64,000 nt of DNA from Larkinella insperata (GTDB lineage: Bacteria > Bacteroidota > Bacteroidia > Cytophagales > Spirosomataceae), in assembly GCF_026248825.1 (NCBI RefSeq), contig NZ_CP110973.1:496001-560000 (forward strand). The letters are read 5' to 3'. Made by a program: the position numbers and the translations under genes. Below are positions 25,375-33,225 of this stretch, one piece after another. The notes beneath the pieces were generated by a model. It had not been told where the DNA came from, did no database searches, and worked only from the letters and a program-made list of their open reading frames with translations. Within the stretch, counting starts at the first letter, position 1; every line of letters begins with the position of its first letter.

Positions 25375-25447
25375 TTCTGACAAAAATTTCTTCTTAAAAA
25401 GGTCTTTAATGACTTCTTTTCAGCCTAAAAATGACATTTTGTCAGAA
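25375..25447. promoter_or_regulatory. Inverted repeats upstream of hsp20, possible activator sites
   Basis: TTCTGACAAAA (25375-25385) and TTTTGTCAGAA (25437-25447) are perfect complements. The right one is part of a smaller palindrome, TGACA-TTT-TGTCA (25432-25444). They lie about 30-100 bp before a sigma54-like promoter, where activator (enhancer) sites for that promoter type usually lie. Confidence 0.45.
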
Positions 25448-25476
25448 ACGTGCGGAGTCAGAAAAGCAAGATGGCA

Positions 25477-25492
25477 TTGGCATTCAAGTTGT
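25477..25492 (+). promoter_or_regulatory. Sigma54-like (-24/-12) promoter of hsp20
   Basis: TTGGCAT (25477-25483), five bases, then TTGT (25488 region to 25492) places GG and G-T exactly ten bases apart, as in the sigma54 pattern TGGCAC-N5-TTGC; the final base is T instead of C. The start codon at 25544 leaves a leader of about 40 nt. A housekeeping-type alternative (TTTG at 25492, CATGTTTC at 25516) is weaker. Confidence 0.5.
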
Positions 25493-25543
25493 TTGAAGAA
25501 AGGGTGAAAACGCTTCATGTTTCACTTTAAACTTTAACAAACA

Positions 25544-26005
25544 ATGTCACTGGTTAAATTCAATGGAAACGGGAACCGCCCCTCTCTGCTGGATGAATTC
25601 ATGGGCAGAGACATGGACGAATTGTTTAACTTCAACTGGCCGGGCGTAACCCGGTCGCGGGTAGGTGCTACGGTACCGGCAGTCAACATCAAAGAAGATG
25701 CCGACCGGTACTCCCTTGAGTTAGCAGCTCCGGGCATGAGGAAGGAAGATTTCAACCTGACCCTCGATAACGGGAAACTGACGGTATCTTCGCAGCAGCA
25801 ACACCACAACGAAGAGAAAGACCCGAACGGTCAGTATACCAAACGGGAATTCAGCTACCACGCGTTCTCCCGTTCATTCTGGTTGCCGGAAACCTGCGAT
25901 CAGCAGCGGATTGAGGCCCGTTACATCGACGGTATTCTGCACATCTCGCTTCCCAAAAAAGAAGAAGCGAAACAAAAAGCGCCCACTCAAATTCAGATTT
26001 CGTAA
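25544..26005 (+). CDS. Hsp20/alpha-crystallin small heat-shock protein
   Basis: The 153-residue protein has a short N-terminal arm (RPSLLDEFMGRDMDELFNF) and the alpha-crystallin domain from about residue 45. The domain includes VNIKEDADRYSLELAAPGMRKEDFNLTLDNGKLTVSS and the closing ARYIDGILHISLPK, the conserved G-x-L strand. The tail ends with I-Q-I, similar to the I-x-I anchor that links subunits. It should form oligomers in the cytoplasm that hold unfolding proteins. Control is probably by the sigma54-like promoter just upstream. A very strong hairpin ends the transcript. Confidence 0.95.
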   Translation: MSLVKFNGNGNRPSLLDEFMGRDMDELFNFNWPGVTRSRVGATVPAVNIKEDADRYSLELAAPGMRKEDFNLTLDNGKLTVSSQQQHHNEEKDPNGQYTKREFSYHAFSRSFWLPETCDQQRIEARYIDGILHISLPKKEEAKQKAPTQIQIS

Positions 26006-26013
26006 AAATGCCC

Positions 26014-26064
26014 TGCTATTTCACCGACCGGACGTACCGTTCCGGTCGGTGAAATAGCATTTTT
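26014..26064. terminator. Nineteen-bp perfect hairpin terminator after hsp20
   Basis: The 19-base arms 26014-26032 and 26041-26059 (starting TGCTATTTCACC) are perfect complements around an 8-nt loop, flanked by A residues on the left and T residues on the right. It can stop transcription from either strand. Confidence 0.85.
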
Positions 26065-26250
26065 GATTCAATAGTTCGGGCGGTAAGCCGCTCTTCAGAC
26101 CATCCGTTTACACACAGGAAAATAGGAAGACGCACGGTTTGGGTCAACTTTGCAAGCACCCTCACCAAATTCGTCAGGCCATCTGACCGCTCTTGATTGG
26201 CCCTATCCTGAAAATGTGCCGCGAAACGGACTTGTGGCTGATTACCTCTC

Positions 26251-27489
26251 CTACTTCTTCCGCTTTTTCCGGCTCCGGTTCATCTCAAACTCCTCAGCTT
26301 CCTTCATCAAGGCTTTCAGGTCAAACTGAGCCGCGTCGCTGGTATCGACAGTTTCCTTGTAGGTATTGTTATCAATGTAAACGACCTTGATCGGCTTGGT
26401 CAGGTATTGTTCTATTTCGGCCAGAATCGGCTTTTCATCCGGACTACAGAACGAAAACGCCTGCCCTTTCTGCGTACCCCGGCCGGTTCGCCCGACGCGG
26501 TGCACGTAGTTTTCGGGTTGCTCCGGCAGGTCATAATTCACCACGTAGTCTACGTTGGCAATATCAATACCGCGTGCGCTGACATCCGTGGCAATCAGCA
26601 CTTTAACTTCCCCGTTTCGAAACTGGTTCAAAACCTGCAACCGGTCTTTCTGTTCCTTGTCGCCGTGAATCGTCTGGCTCGAAATAGTAACGCGTTCCAG
26701 GGCTTTCATCACCCGCTCGGCGCGGACTTTCGTCCGGACGAATACCAGAATTTTGCTGTCGGGGTGTTCGCGGATAAGTCGTTCCAGAAAAAACCGTTTG
26801 TCGTCCATGCCGACGAAAGCCACTGAATGGTCGATGTTTCTGGCCACCGGGTCTTTGGGCGAAATCTGAATCCGGATGGCGTTATGCACCAGCGAATACG
26901 CCAGTTTTTTGATTTTTTCGTTGATTGTAGCCGAGAAAAACAGCGTTTGCCGCTTGCGGGGCAAAAATTTCATCAGATCCTGGATGTCCTTGATAAAACC
27001 CAGATCGAGCATGTGATCGGCTTCGTCCAGAATCAGGATTTCAACGCGTTGCAACCGAATGTAACCCTGGCTGACCAGATCGAACATGCGGCCCGGCGTC
27101 GCAATCAGAATATCAATTCCGTTTTCCAGCCGGGCAATCTGCGGTCCCTGTTCCACTCCCCCGAATACCGAAAAAACTTTCAGGCTGGTGTAGCGGGCAA
27201 TTTTTTCAAACACACTCGTAATCTGGATCGCCAGTTCGCGCGTCGGCACCATCACCAGACATTTAATGCCTTCGATGCGCCGGGCCATTTTACGTTCGTG
27301 AAGGATACTAACCACCGGAATGGCAAAAGCTGCGGTTTTTCCGGTGCCGGTCTGGGCAATCGCCAACACATCCTCCCCTTTCAGAATGGGCGGTATCGAC
27401 CGATACTGAATGTCGGTGGGTTTGGTGAAACCTAAACCTTCCAGGTTCCGCTTGATTTCGGGGGCAATATGGTAATCCTCAAATTTCAT
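26251..27489 (-). CDS. DEAD-box ATP-dependent RNA helicase
   Basis: The 412-residue protein shows the full motif set in order: GLGFTKPTDIQYRSIP (Q motif), AQTGTGKTAAF (I), PTRELAIQ (Ia), TPGRMFDL (Ib), ILDEADHMLDLGF (II), FFSATI (III, SAT), ATDVSARGIDI (V) and HRVGRTGR (VI). It is an RhlE/CsdA-like helicase that unwinds short RNA duplexes using ATP, acting in ribosome assembly or RNA turnover. The tail is very basic (NRSRKKRKK), suited to RNA binding. The gene stands alone on the minus strand; 186 bp without features separate it from the hsp20 terminator. Confidence 0.95.
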   Translation of the reverse strand: MKFEDYHIAPEIKRNLEGLGFTKPTDIQYRSIPPILKGEDVLAIAQTGTGKTAAFAIPVVSILHERKMARRIEGIKCLVMVPTRELAIQITSVFEKIARYTSLKVFSVFGGVEQGPQIARLENGIDILIATPGRMFDLVSQGYIRLQRVEILILDEADHMLDLGFIKDIQDLMKFLPRKRQTLFFSATINEKIKKLAYSLVHNAIRIQISPKDPVARNIDHSVAFVGMDDKRFFLERLIREHPDSKILVFVRTKVRAERVMKALERVTISSQTIHGDKEQKDRLQVLNQFRNGEVKVLIATDVSARGIDIANVDYVVNYDLPEQPENYVHRVGRTGRGTQKGQAFSFCSPDEKPILAEIEQYLTKPIKVVYIDNNTYKETVDTSDAAQFDLKALMKEAEEFEMNRSRKKRKK

Positions 27490-27730
27490 GATAAAGCACG
27501 TTGAAGTCGGGTCCGTTGCCGGTTTGCCCCGACGTACCGCGAAGTAAAGAGAATATTTTCGAAAACCGTTCCAACCCTTTCTACTTCCCCGGAGTCATTC
27601 CTTAAAACAACAGATACGTAATGAATAAGTTTCCTGCGTAACCGGAACAGTCACGTAAGCGAACTAACCTGATTCTCACCGGTATTCTTAAATTATCCAC
27701 ACCGAATAAGCGCCAGTCTGGCAAAAAACA

Positions 27731-27763
27731 AAAAACCACCTCCGGACAGCCGGGGTGGTTTTT
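27731..27763 (-). terminator. Rho-independent terminator
   Basis: AAAAACCACC (27731-27740) pairs with GGTGGTTTTT (27754-27763), with an extra CCGG/CCGG inner stem. In the minus direction a long T-rich tract follows, ending the secreted-protein gene at 27783. Confidence 0.85.
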
Positions 27764-27782
27764 CTGTTTTTATAATCTTCTA

Positions 27783-28175
27783 TTATTCCGCCGGCGCGTT
27801 CATAACGACCATCCGGGTCGGGGCGGTTACGGCTACGGGTTTGGTGGCCAGATTCACCTGCTTCCGGATGGCGCCCTGCGACGATTTGAATTCCAGTTCG
27901 TACGCACCATCTTCCAGGTTATGCACATCCAGCTTGGCCGCGTATTTCAGTTCTTTTTTCGAGATCGTTTCCTGAAAAACGATTTGATTTTGTTTGTTCC
28001 GCAGCAGCAGTACCACCGACTCAGGAGCCGACTTCTGAACGGCCACCCGAATATGATTTTGCGAAGTTACGTACGCACTCACTTCAAAAGGCAATGCCTT
28101 CGGGGCAGTTGTTTCACCATTGGCAGGAACGCTCAGAAGAGCTGTGCAGATCAGATTACTCAGGAGATTTAACAT
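27783..28175 (-). CDS. Small secreted beta-sandwich protein, unknown function
   Basis: The 130-residue product starts at the ATG at 28175 with a signal-like helix (MLNLLSNLICTALLSVPANGE). The mature region alternates strands (FEVSAYVTSQNHIRVAVQ, VVLLLRNKQNQIVFQETI, YAAKLDVHNLEDGAYELEF), an arrangement close to DUF3244-type and other C-terminal Ig-like folds of Bacteroidota. No catalytic motif is seen. It is preceded by a 460-bp gap that is AT-rich near 28280-28320 and holds no convincing gene. It is terminated by a strong hairpin. Function not assigned. Confidence 0.7.
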   Translation of the reverse strand: MLNLLSNLICTALLSVPANGETTAPKALPFEVSAYVTSQNHIRVAVQKSAPESVVLLLRNKQNQIVFQETISKKELKYAAKLDVHNLEDGAYELEFKSSQGAIRKQVNLATKPVAVTAPTRMVVMNAPAE

Positions 28176-28636
28176 GGCGTTTCTTGTTTAGTATTTGTTG
28201 TTGTTTGTGGTTACTTATGTTCAAAAGTGCTGTTTACGTGTTCGTTCAGTAAGAATCCAAATGCCGTGCCATTTATATAACATACTCATAATCAATTATT
28301 TAAAAAATATATCAGATTCTAAACTGTACGCTGGCGGACATTTGCTGTTCGCTGGCGGACAAAATACGGCGGCCATTAGTTACCGCGGGCCAAAGTCTGT
28401 CAAACCGATGACCTCTTTGCCGGGCAATTCGCTCACGACCCGAAATCCGTTGCTCTGGCCTGCTTTGTACATTACAAAGGTAGAGACACACCGAACCGGC
28501 TTTCAACTACTCCCTACTGAAGTCGCTAAAAAACCGGATGAAGTGGCCGGTCCGGTGTACCAACCCGACGGGACTTTGCTTGCCTTTCGCCCTGCGATTC
28601 TGTAGTTTTGAATCACCCCAACCAACGCGTTCATGT
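28176..28636. other. Intergenic region, 461 bp, no confident gene
   Basis: This gap separates two divergent genes. An AT-rich tract near 28285-28325 could hold promoters. Open frames exist on both strands (plus 28195-28605, minus 28312-28506), but neither has a good start, a signal peptide, or a recognisable domain. The protein-like phrase RVVSELPGKEVIGLTDFGPR on the minus strand near 28390-28450 is broken by a stop, so a remnant of an old gene is possible. Confidence 0.4.
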
Positions 28637-30757
28637 ATGAAAGCAACGCATCTTTTTCTGGCATCCACTATGTTTCTGACGGCTTTCGCATCGGCAAACG
28701 GTCAACCGACGGCCAACAACCCTTTTTTTAGCGCCTACACGACTCCGTTTGGCGTACCGGATTTCACTAAAATCAAACCGGAACACTACGAACCGGCTTT
28801 TGACGAAGGCATCAAACAGCAGGCGGCTGAAATTGCGAAGATCACCGGCCAGACCCAGGCCCCGACGTTCGCCAACACCATTGAGGCCCTGGAAGCCAGC
28901 GGTGATCTGCTCAACCGGGTCAGTACGGTCTTTTTCAACCTCAACAACGCCAATACGAGCGATGCGCTTCAGAAAATTGCGCAGGCCGTTGCCCCCAAAC
29001 TGGCGAAAAATGGCGATGACATTTCGCTCAATCCGGCCCTGTTCAAGCGCGTCAAAGCCGTATACGACCAACGGGCTACGCTCAAACTAACCGGCGAACA
29101 ACAACGTCTGCTCGAAAAGACGTATAAGAACTTCGTGCGGGGCGGTGCCGCCCTGACACCGGAAAAACAGGAACGGCTGCGAAAAATCAATGGTGAACTC
29201 TCGGTATTGACCATAAAATTCGGGCAAAATCTGCTGGCCGAAAACAACGCCTATACGCTGGTGATCGACAAACCGGAAGACCTCAGCGGTCTGCCAGCTG
29301 CTCTGGTCAGCGCAGCCGCCGACGAAGCCAAAAAGCGCAGCCAGCCGAACAAGTGGATTTTTACCCTGCAAAACCCCAGCATCATGCCGTTCCTGGAGTA
29401 TGCCGACAACCGGGCGCTCCGCGAACAGATTTTCAAAGCCTACCTCGAACGCGGTAACCACAACGACGAACGCGACAACAAGGCGATCATGGCTCAGATG
29501 GTAAAGCTCCGGGCCGAAAAGGCGCAGTTGCTGGGGTATGAAAACCACGCTGCCTATATTCTGGAAGAAAGCATGGCGCAGACGCCGGCGAAAGTAAGCG
29601 AACTGCTCAACCAGCTCTGGGCGGCCACCGTGCCCGTCACCAAACAGGAAGCCGCCGAATTGCAGGCCCTGATGGACAAAGAAGGGAAAAATCAGAAGCT
29701 GGAAAGCTGGGACTGGCGGTATTACGCCGAAAAACTGCGCAAGGAAAAATATGCTCTGAACGCCGAAGAACTCAAACCGTATTTCTCGCTCGACAACGTG
29801 CGAGACGGTATTTTCATGCTCACCAACCGGCTCTACGGACTGCGCTTTGAACTTCGGAAGGATTTGCCGGTTTACCACGACGAGGTACTGGCGTACGAGG
29901 TTAAGGAAGCTGACGGACGGCACGTGGGCATTTTTTACATGGATTTTCACCCGCGGGCCAGCAAACGCGGAGGTGCCTGGATGACCAGTTTCCGGCGGCA
30001 GGAAGTCCAGAACGGCAAGAAAATAACGCCGGTGGTGTCTATTGTCTGCAACTTCTCGCGTCCGGCGGGCGACGCTCCGGCCCTGCTCAGTCTGGACGAA
30101 ACCCGCACGTTCTTCCACGAATTTGGTCATGCTCTGCACGGTCTGCTTTCTAACGTTACCTACGGCAGTTTGTCGGGAACATCGGTACCGCGCGACTTTG
30201 TGGAATTGCCCTCGCAGATCATGGAAAACTGGTCGGAGGAAGCGCAGATGCTGAAACTGTACGCCAAGCACTACAAAACCGGTGAAGTGATTCCGGACGC
30301 CCTGATCGACAAGATCAACAAAAGCAGCCTGTTCAATCAGGGTTTTGCCACGACCGAATACCTGGCCGCTTCGCTGCTCGATATGAATTATCACACGCTC
30401 AAACCCGACCAGACGCCCACCGACGTGCTGGCGTTCGAGAAAGAGTCGATGGACAAAATCGGGTTGATTCCGCAGATTCCCCCGCGTTACCGGAGCACGT
30501 ACTTCCAGCACATTTTTGCGGGTGGTTACTCGGCGGGCTATTATAGTTACATCTGGTCGGCGGTGCTGGATGCGGATGCCTTCGAGGTCTTCAAACAGAA
30601 GGGCCTGTTCGATCCGAAATCGGCGCAGTCGTTCCGGAAAAACGTCCTGGAACGCGGAGGAACCGACGAACCGATGACGCTCTACAAAAATTTCCGGGGG
30701 GCCGAACCCGACATCAAACCGCTGCTCCGGCGTCGGGGGTTGCTAAAGGCTTTATAG
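28637..30757 (+). CDS. M3-family metallopeptidase (peptidyl-dipeptidase Dcp-like)
   Basis: I use the ATG at 28637 (706 aa), which starts a signal peptide (MKATHLFLASTMFLTAFASANGQ). The thimet-oligopeptidase zinc site is FFHEFGHALHG, with His494-Glu-Phe-Gly-His498 and the downstream DFVELPSQIMENW carrying the third ligand Glu. The length matches Dcp (about 680 aa) and the large helical N-terminal half is present. It should trim dipeptides from short peptides in the periplasm. It starts a plus-strand run with the hypothetical gene at 30819, but gaps of 60 bp or more leave operon status open. Confidence 0.93.
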   Translation: MKATHLFLASTMFLTAFASANGQPTANNPFFSAYTTPFGVPDFTKIKPEHYEPAFDEGIKQQAAEIAKITGQTQAPTFANTIEALEASGDLLNRVSTVFFNLNNANTSDALQKIAQAVAPKLAKNGDDISLNPALFKRVKAVYDQRATLKLTGEQQRLLEKTYKNFVRGGAALTPEKQERLRKINGELSVLTIKFGQNLLAENNAYTLVIDKPEDLSGLPAALVSAAADEAKKRSQPNKWIFTLQNPSIMPFLEYADNRALREQIFKAYLERGNHNDERDNKAIMAQMVKLRAEKAQLLGYENHAAYILEESMAQTPAKVSELLNQLWAATVPVTKQEAAELQALMDKEGKNQKLESWDWRYYAEKLRKEKYALNAEELKPYFSLDNVRDGIFMLTNRLYGLRFELRKDLPVYHDEVLAYEVKEADGRHVGIFYMDFHPRASKRGGAWMTSFRRQEVQNGKKITPVVSIVCNFSRPAGDAPALLSLDETRTFFHEFGHALHGLLSNVTYGSLSGTSVPRDFVELPSQIMENWSEEAQMLKLYAKHYKTGEVIPDALIDKINKSSLFNQGFATTEYLAASLLDMNYHTLKPDQTPTDVLAFEKESMDKIGLIPQIPPRYRSTYFQHIFAGGYSAGYYSYIWSAVLDADAFEVFKQKGLFDPKSAQSFRKNVLERGGTDEPMTLYKNFRGAEPDIKPLLRRRGLLKAL

Positions 30758-30818
30758 TGTGTCCGTATTCCAAACTCATAACCCGTTCTAAAACACGGCT
30801 AACGTCCATCGTACGAAA

Positions 30819-31781
30819 ATGACAAAATACCTGCTTGGCCTGCTGACGGCTTCTTGCCTGGTTGCGGCCACCCTCGTTGACATTCCGCAAGCGCAGATTT
30901 CCAACGATTCCGTCAAAGCGACGATCTATCTGCCCGATGCCGAAAACGGGTACTACCGGGGTACGCGCTTCGACTGGGCCGGGGTTATTGCGAACCTGGA
31001 GTACAAAGGCCACACGTACTTTGGAAAATGGTTTCAGCAGTATGATCCGTATCTGCACGACGCCATCATTGGTCCGGTTGAAGCCTTCGACCCCATCGGC
31101 TACGATCAGGCCAAACCGGGTGAGTTATTTGTCAAGATCGGGGTGGGCAGCCTCCAGAAAATTGACGACGGCCCCTACAAGTTTGTGGCCCCCTACAAAC
31201 ACGTCGATAGCGGCAAATGGTCGGTGCAGAAGAAAGCCGATCAGGTCCGGTTTACCCACGTGTTGAAGGATGCCGCCGGGTATTCGTACGAGTACGAAAA
31301 AACCGTTAAACTCACCAAAGGCAAACCCGAACTGGTGCTGGAACACCGGCTGAAAAATACCGGGAAGCAGAAAATCGAAACCGCCGTTTACAACCACAAT
31401 TTTCTGGTGATTGACGAGCAGCCATCGGGTCCGGATTTCCGGGTGCAGTTTCCGTTTGCCATTAAACCGACTGATGATTTGAAGGATATTCTGGCCAGCA
31501 CCCGTCAGGAACTGAAGTTTTTACGCCCGCTCCAAAGCCGGGAAAGCATCTACACGATCATCGAAGGGTACGGACCCAACGCCAGCGATTATGACATCAA
31601 GGTAGAAAACACTAAAACCGGCGCGGGCGTCCGAATTCGAGCCGACCGACCGCTGTCGAAACTGGCTTTCTGGTCAAATCCGAAAAATCTCTCGCCCGAA
31701 CCGTTCATTGCCGTCAACGTGGAGCCGGGCAAGGAGTTCACCTGGAAAATCATGTACGAATTTTACACGCTCGACAAGTAA
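30819..31781 (+). CDS. Secreted beta-sandwich protein, possibly mutarotase-like
   Basis: This 320-residue protein has a signal peptide (MTKYLLGLLTASCLVAATLVD). It is beta-rich with long strands: VKATIYLPDAENGYYRGTRFDWAGVI, ELVLEHRLKNTGKQKIETAVYNHNFLVID, PFIAVNVEPGKEFTWKIMYEF. The RGTRFDWAG opening and the H-N-F pattern resemble galactose-mutarotase-like sandwiches, which bind sugars, but the catalytic set is not certain, so I give only the fold as possible. It sits between an M3 peptidase and an alpha/beta hydrolase, neither of which points to a pathway. Confidence 0.65.
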   Translation: MTKYLLGLLTASCLVAATLVDIPQAQISNDSVKATIYLPDAENGYYRGTRFDWAGVIANLEYKGHTYFGKWFQQYDPYLHDAIIGPVEAFDPIGYDQAKPGELFVKIGVGSLQKIDDGPYKFVAPYKHVDSGKWSVQKKADQVRFTHVLKDAAGYSYEYEKTVKLTKGKPELVLEHRLKNTGKQKIETAVYNHNFLVIDEQPSGPDFRVQFPFAIKPTDDLKDILASTRQELKFLRPLQSRESIYTIIEGYGPNASDYDIKVENTKTGAGVRIRADRPLSKLAFWSNPKNLSPEPFIAVNVEPGKEFTWKIMYEFYTLDK

Positions 31782-31849
31782 TCACGCCCGTTATCCGGGG
31801 GTTCGGCCCCGCCGGTTGACGATTGACCGAAAAACCAACACCGGTTCCT

Positions 31850-32650
31850 ATGAAAGAAATTCAGCGCGACGGAGCAACGATCCACTACCGCATGGAGGGC
31901 GAAGGCGACACGACGCTGCTGTTTGTGCACGGTGCGTTTACCAACCAAACGTACTGGGACAATCAGGTAGCCTTTTTCAGTCCTGATTTTAAAGTTGTCA
32001 CGCTGGATTTGCCGGGTCACGGGGAGTCGGGCCGCGACCGCACGGAATGGTCGGTCGAAGGCTTCGGGCAGGATGTAGTAACGGTCATCAGGGAACTGGA
32101 GCTGCAAAACGTGATTCTGATCGGGCATTCGATGGGAGCCTGCGCTACGCTGGAAGCGGCCGTGGCGTATCCCGACCCCATCATCGGCTTTATTGTCGTC
32201 GATATGTTCAAGACTGCCGGGACGCCCCTGCCCGACGAGTACCAGGATCAGGTCGAAGCGCTGAAGGAAAATCTGAAATCGGATTTCGGGAACACCAGTG
32301 AGCAGTATGCCTATCTGGCTCTGGTGACGCCCCAAACGCCCGAGCCCGTTGCCAAGCGTGTGGCGGTTGATTACCGTTACGCGCATCCGCCGATGGGCCG
32401 TCCCATCATTGCGCAGGTTTTCGACTATTACCAGCGGGAGCGCGAACTGCTGCCCCAGCTGAAATTCAAATTTTACGTCATCAACGCGGATTACATGCCG
32501 TTCAACGAAGAGCCGCTGAAACGGTATTTAACCGTCGATTACCAGATTTTTCACGTTCCGAGCACCAGCCACTACCCCATGCTCGAAGATCCTGACCGGT
32601 TTAATCAGACGCTGATGGAAGTAATCGACAACGTTCTTGCCGGTAAATAA
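31850..32650 (+). CDS. Alpha/beta-fold hydrolase
   Basis: A TTG nine codons earlier is in frame, but the ATG at 31850 (266 aa, MKEIQRDGATIHYRMEGEG) fits family N-termini. It has LLFVHGAFTNQTYWDNQ (oxyanion loop), LDLPGHGESG, and ILIGHSMGACATLEAA with the nucleophile Ser in G-H-S-M-G. The acidic residue and the final His (STSHYPMLEDPDRFN) are in the right places. It is a cytoplasmic hydrolase of the large class including epoxide hydrolases, esterases and haloalkane dehalogenases; the substrate is unknown. Its own hairpin terminator follows at once. Confidence 0.85.
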   Translation: MKEIQRDGATIHYRMEGEGDTTLLFVHGAFTNQTYWDNQVAFFSPDFKVVTLDLPGHGESGRDRTEWSVEGFGQDVVTVIRELELQNVILIGHSMGACATLEAAVAYPDPIIGFIVVDMFKTAGTPLPDEYQDQVEALKENLKSDFGNTSEQYAYLALVTPQTPEPVAKRVAVDYRYAHPPMGRPIIAQVFDYYQRERELLPQLKFKFYVINADYMPFNEEPLKRYLTVDYQIFHVPSTSHYPMLEDPDRFNQTLMEVIDNVLAGK

Positions 32651-32652
32651 CC

Positions 32653-32687
32653 AGAGGGCACCACTGATAAGATGGTGCCCTCTTTGC
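32653..32687 (+). terminator. Rho-independent terminator
   Basis: AGAGGGCACCA (32653-32663) pairs perfectly with TGGTGCCCTCT (32673-32683), followed by T residues, right after the hydrolase stop codon. Confidence 0.85.
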
Positions 32688-32721
32688 ATTTTTTAATTAT
32701 TATGTTCTGCCTAACCAGCTA

Positions 32722-33225
32722 TCAGTTCTGGTAGGCTTCCATGATTTCAATGGCTTCTACGTTTCCCTGCTGAACGGCCAGATCGATGGCCGTTAAACCA
32801 CGATTTTCCCGCAGGGCTGGATTCGCCCCGTGTTCCATCACCAGTTTGACCAAGTTGTTTCGGCCAAACATGGTCGCAAACATCAGCGCCGTTCCGCCAT
32901 TCCCGTGTTGCAGGTTGAGGTCTGCACCGTGGGCGATCAGGAGTTCCGCGATGGGCGCGTACCCTTTGAAGCAGGCCCCCATCAGAGCGGTATTTCCGCC
33001 CGCATCACCGGCATTCACGTCGGCTCCCGCTTCGAGCAAAACCCGGGTAGCTTCCAGCTGCTCATTATACGCAGCCAGGATGAGGGGCGTGTACCCTCTG
33101 GCATCCCGGATGTTGGTGTCCACGCCCGCAGCAATTAATTCGTTCAGCAGGGCAATGTCGCCGTTTCTGGCCGCATTGAACAGGGCATTAACCTGGCTAT
33201 CCATGCTTGTCTCGTGCGACGACAT
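32722..33225 (-). CDS. Ankyrin-repeat protein translationally coupled to catalase
   Basis: The 167-residue protein consists of four ankyrin repeats with the expected cores: ARGYTPLILAAYNEQLEATRVLLEAGAD, GGNTALMGACFKGYAPIAELLIAHGAD, NGGTALMFATMFGRNNLVKLVMEHGAN and NRGLTAIDLAVQQGNVEAIEIM. It has no signal. Its ATG overlaps the catalase stop by one base (TGATG), so the two are translated from one message. In Pseudomonas aeruginosa an ankyrin protein (AnkB) next to the catalase gene katB is needed for full KatB activity, and Campylobacter has a similar pair. By analogy this protein may help haem loading or stability of the catalase. Confidence 0.88.
   Translation of the reverse strand: MSSHETSMDSQVNALFNAARNGDIALLNELIAAGVDTNIRDARGYTPLILAAYNEQLEATRVLLEAGADVNAGDAGGNTALMGACFKGYAPIAELLIAHGADLNLQHGNGGTALMFATMFGRNNLVKLVMEHGANPALRENRGLTAIDLAVQQGNVEAIEIMEAYQN

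Noticed and set aside
25492..25523. TTTG/CATGTTTC as a housekeeping promoter for hsp20
   Set aside because: Both boxes have mismatches or poor spacing; the -24/-12 reading fits better.
28195..28605. A 136-codon plus-strand open frame in the 28.2-28.6 kb gap
   Set aside because: Starts with TTG, has no signal or family motif, and its first part is AT-rich promoter-like sequence; kept only as an intergenic note.
29087..30511. A 474-codon minus-strand open frame
   Set aside because: Antisense to the M3 peptidase gene, low-complexity composition.
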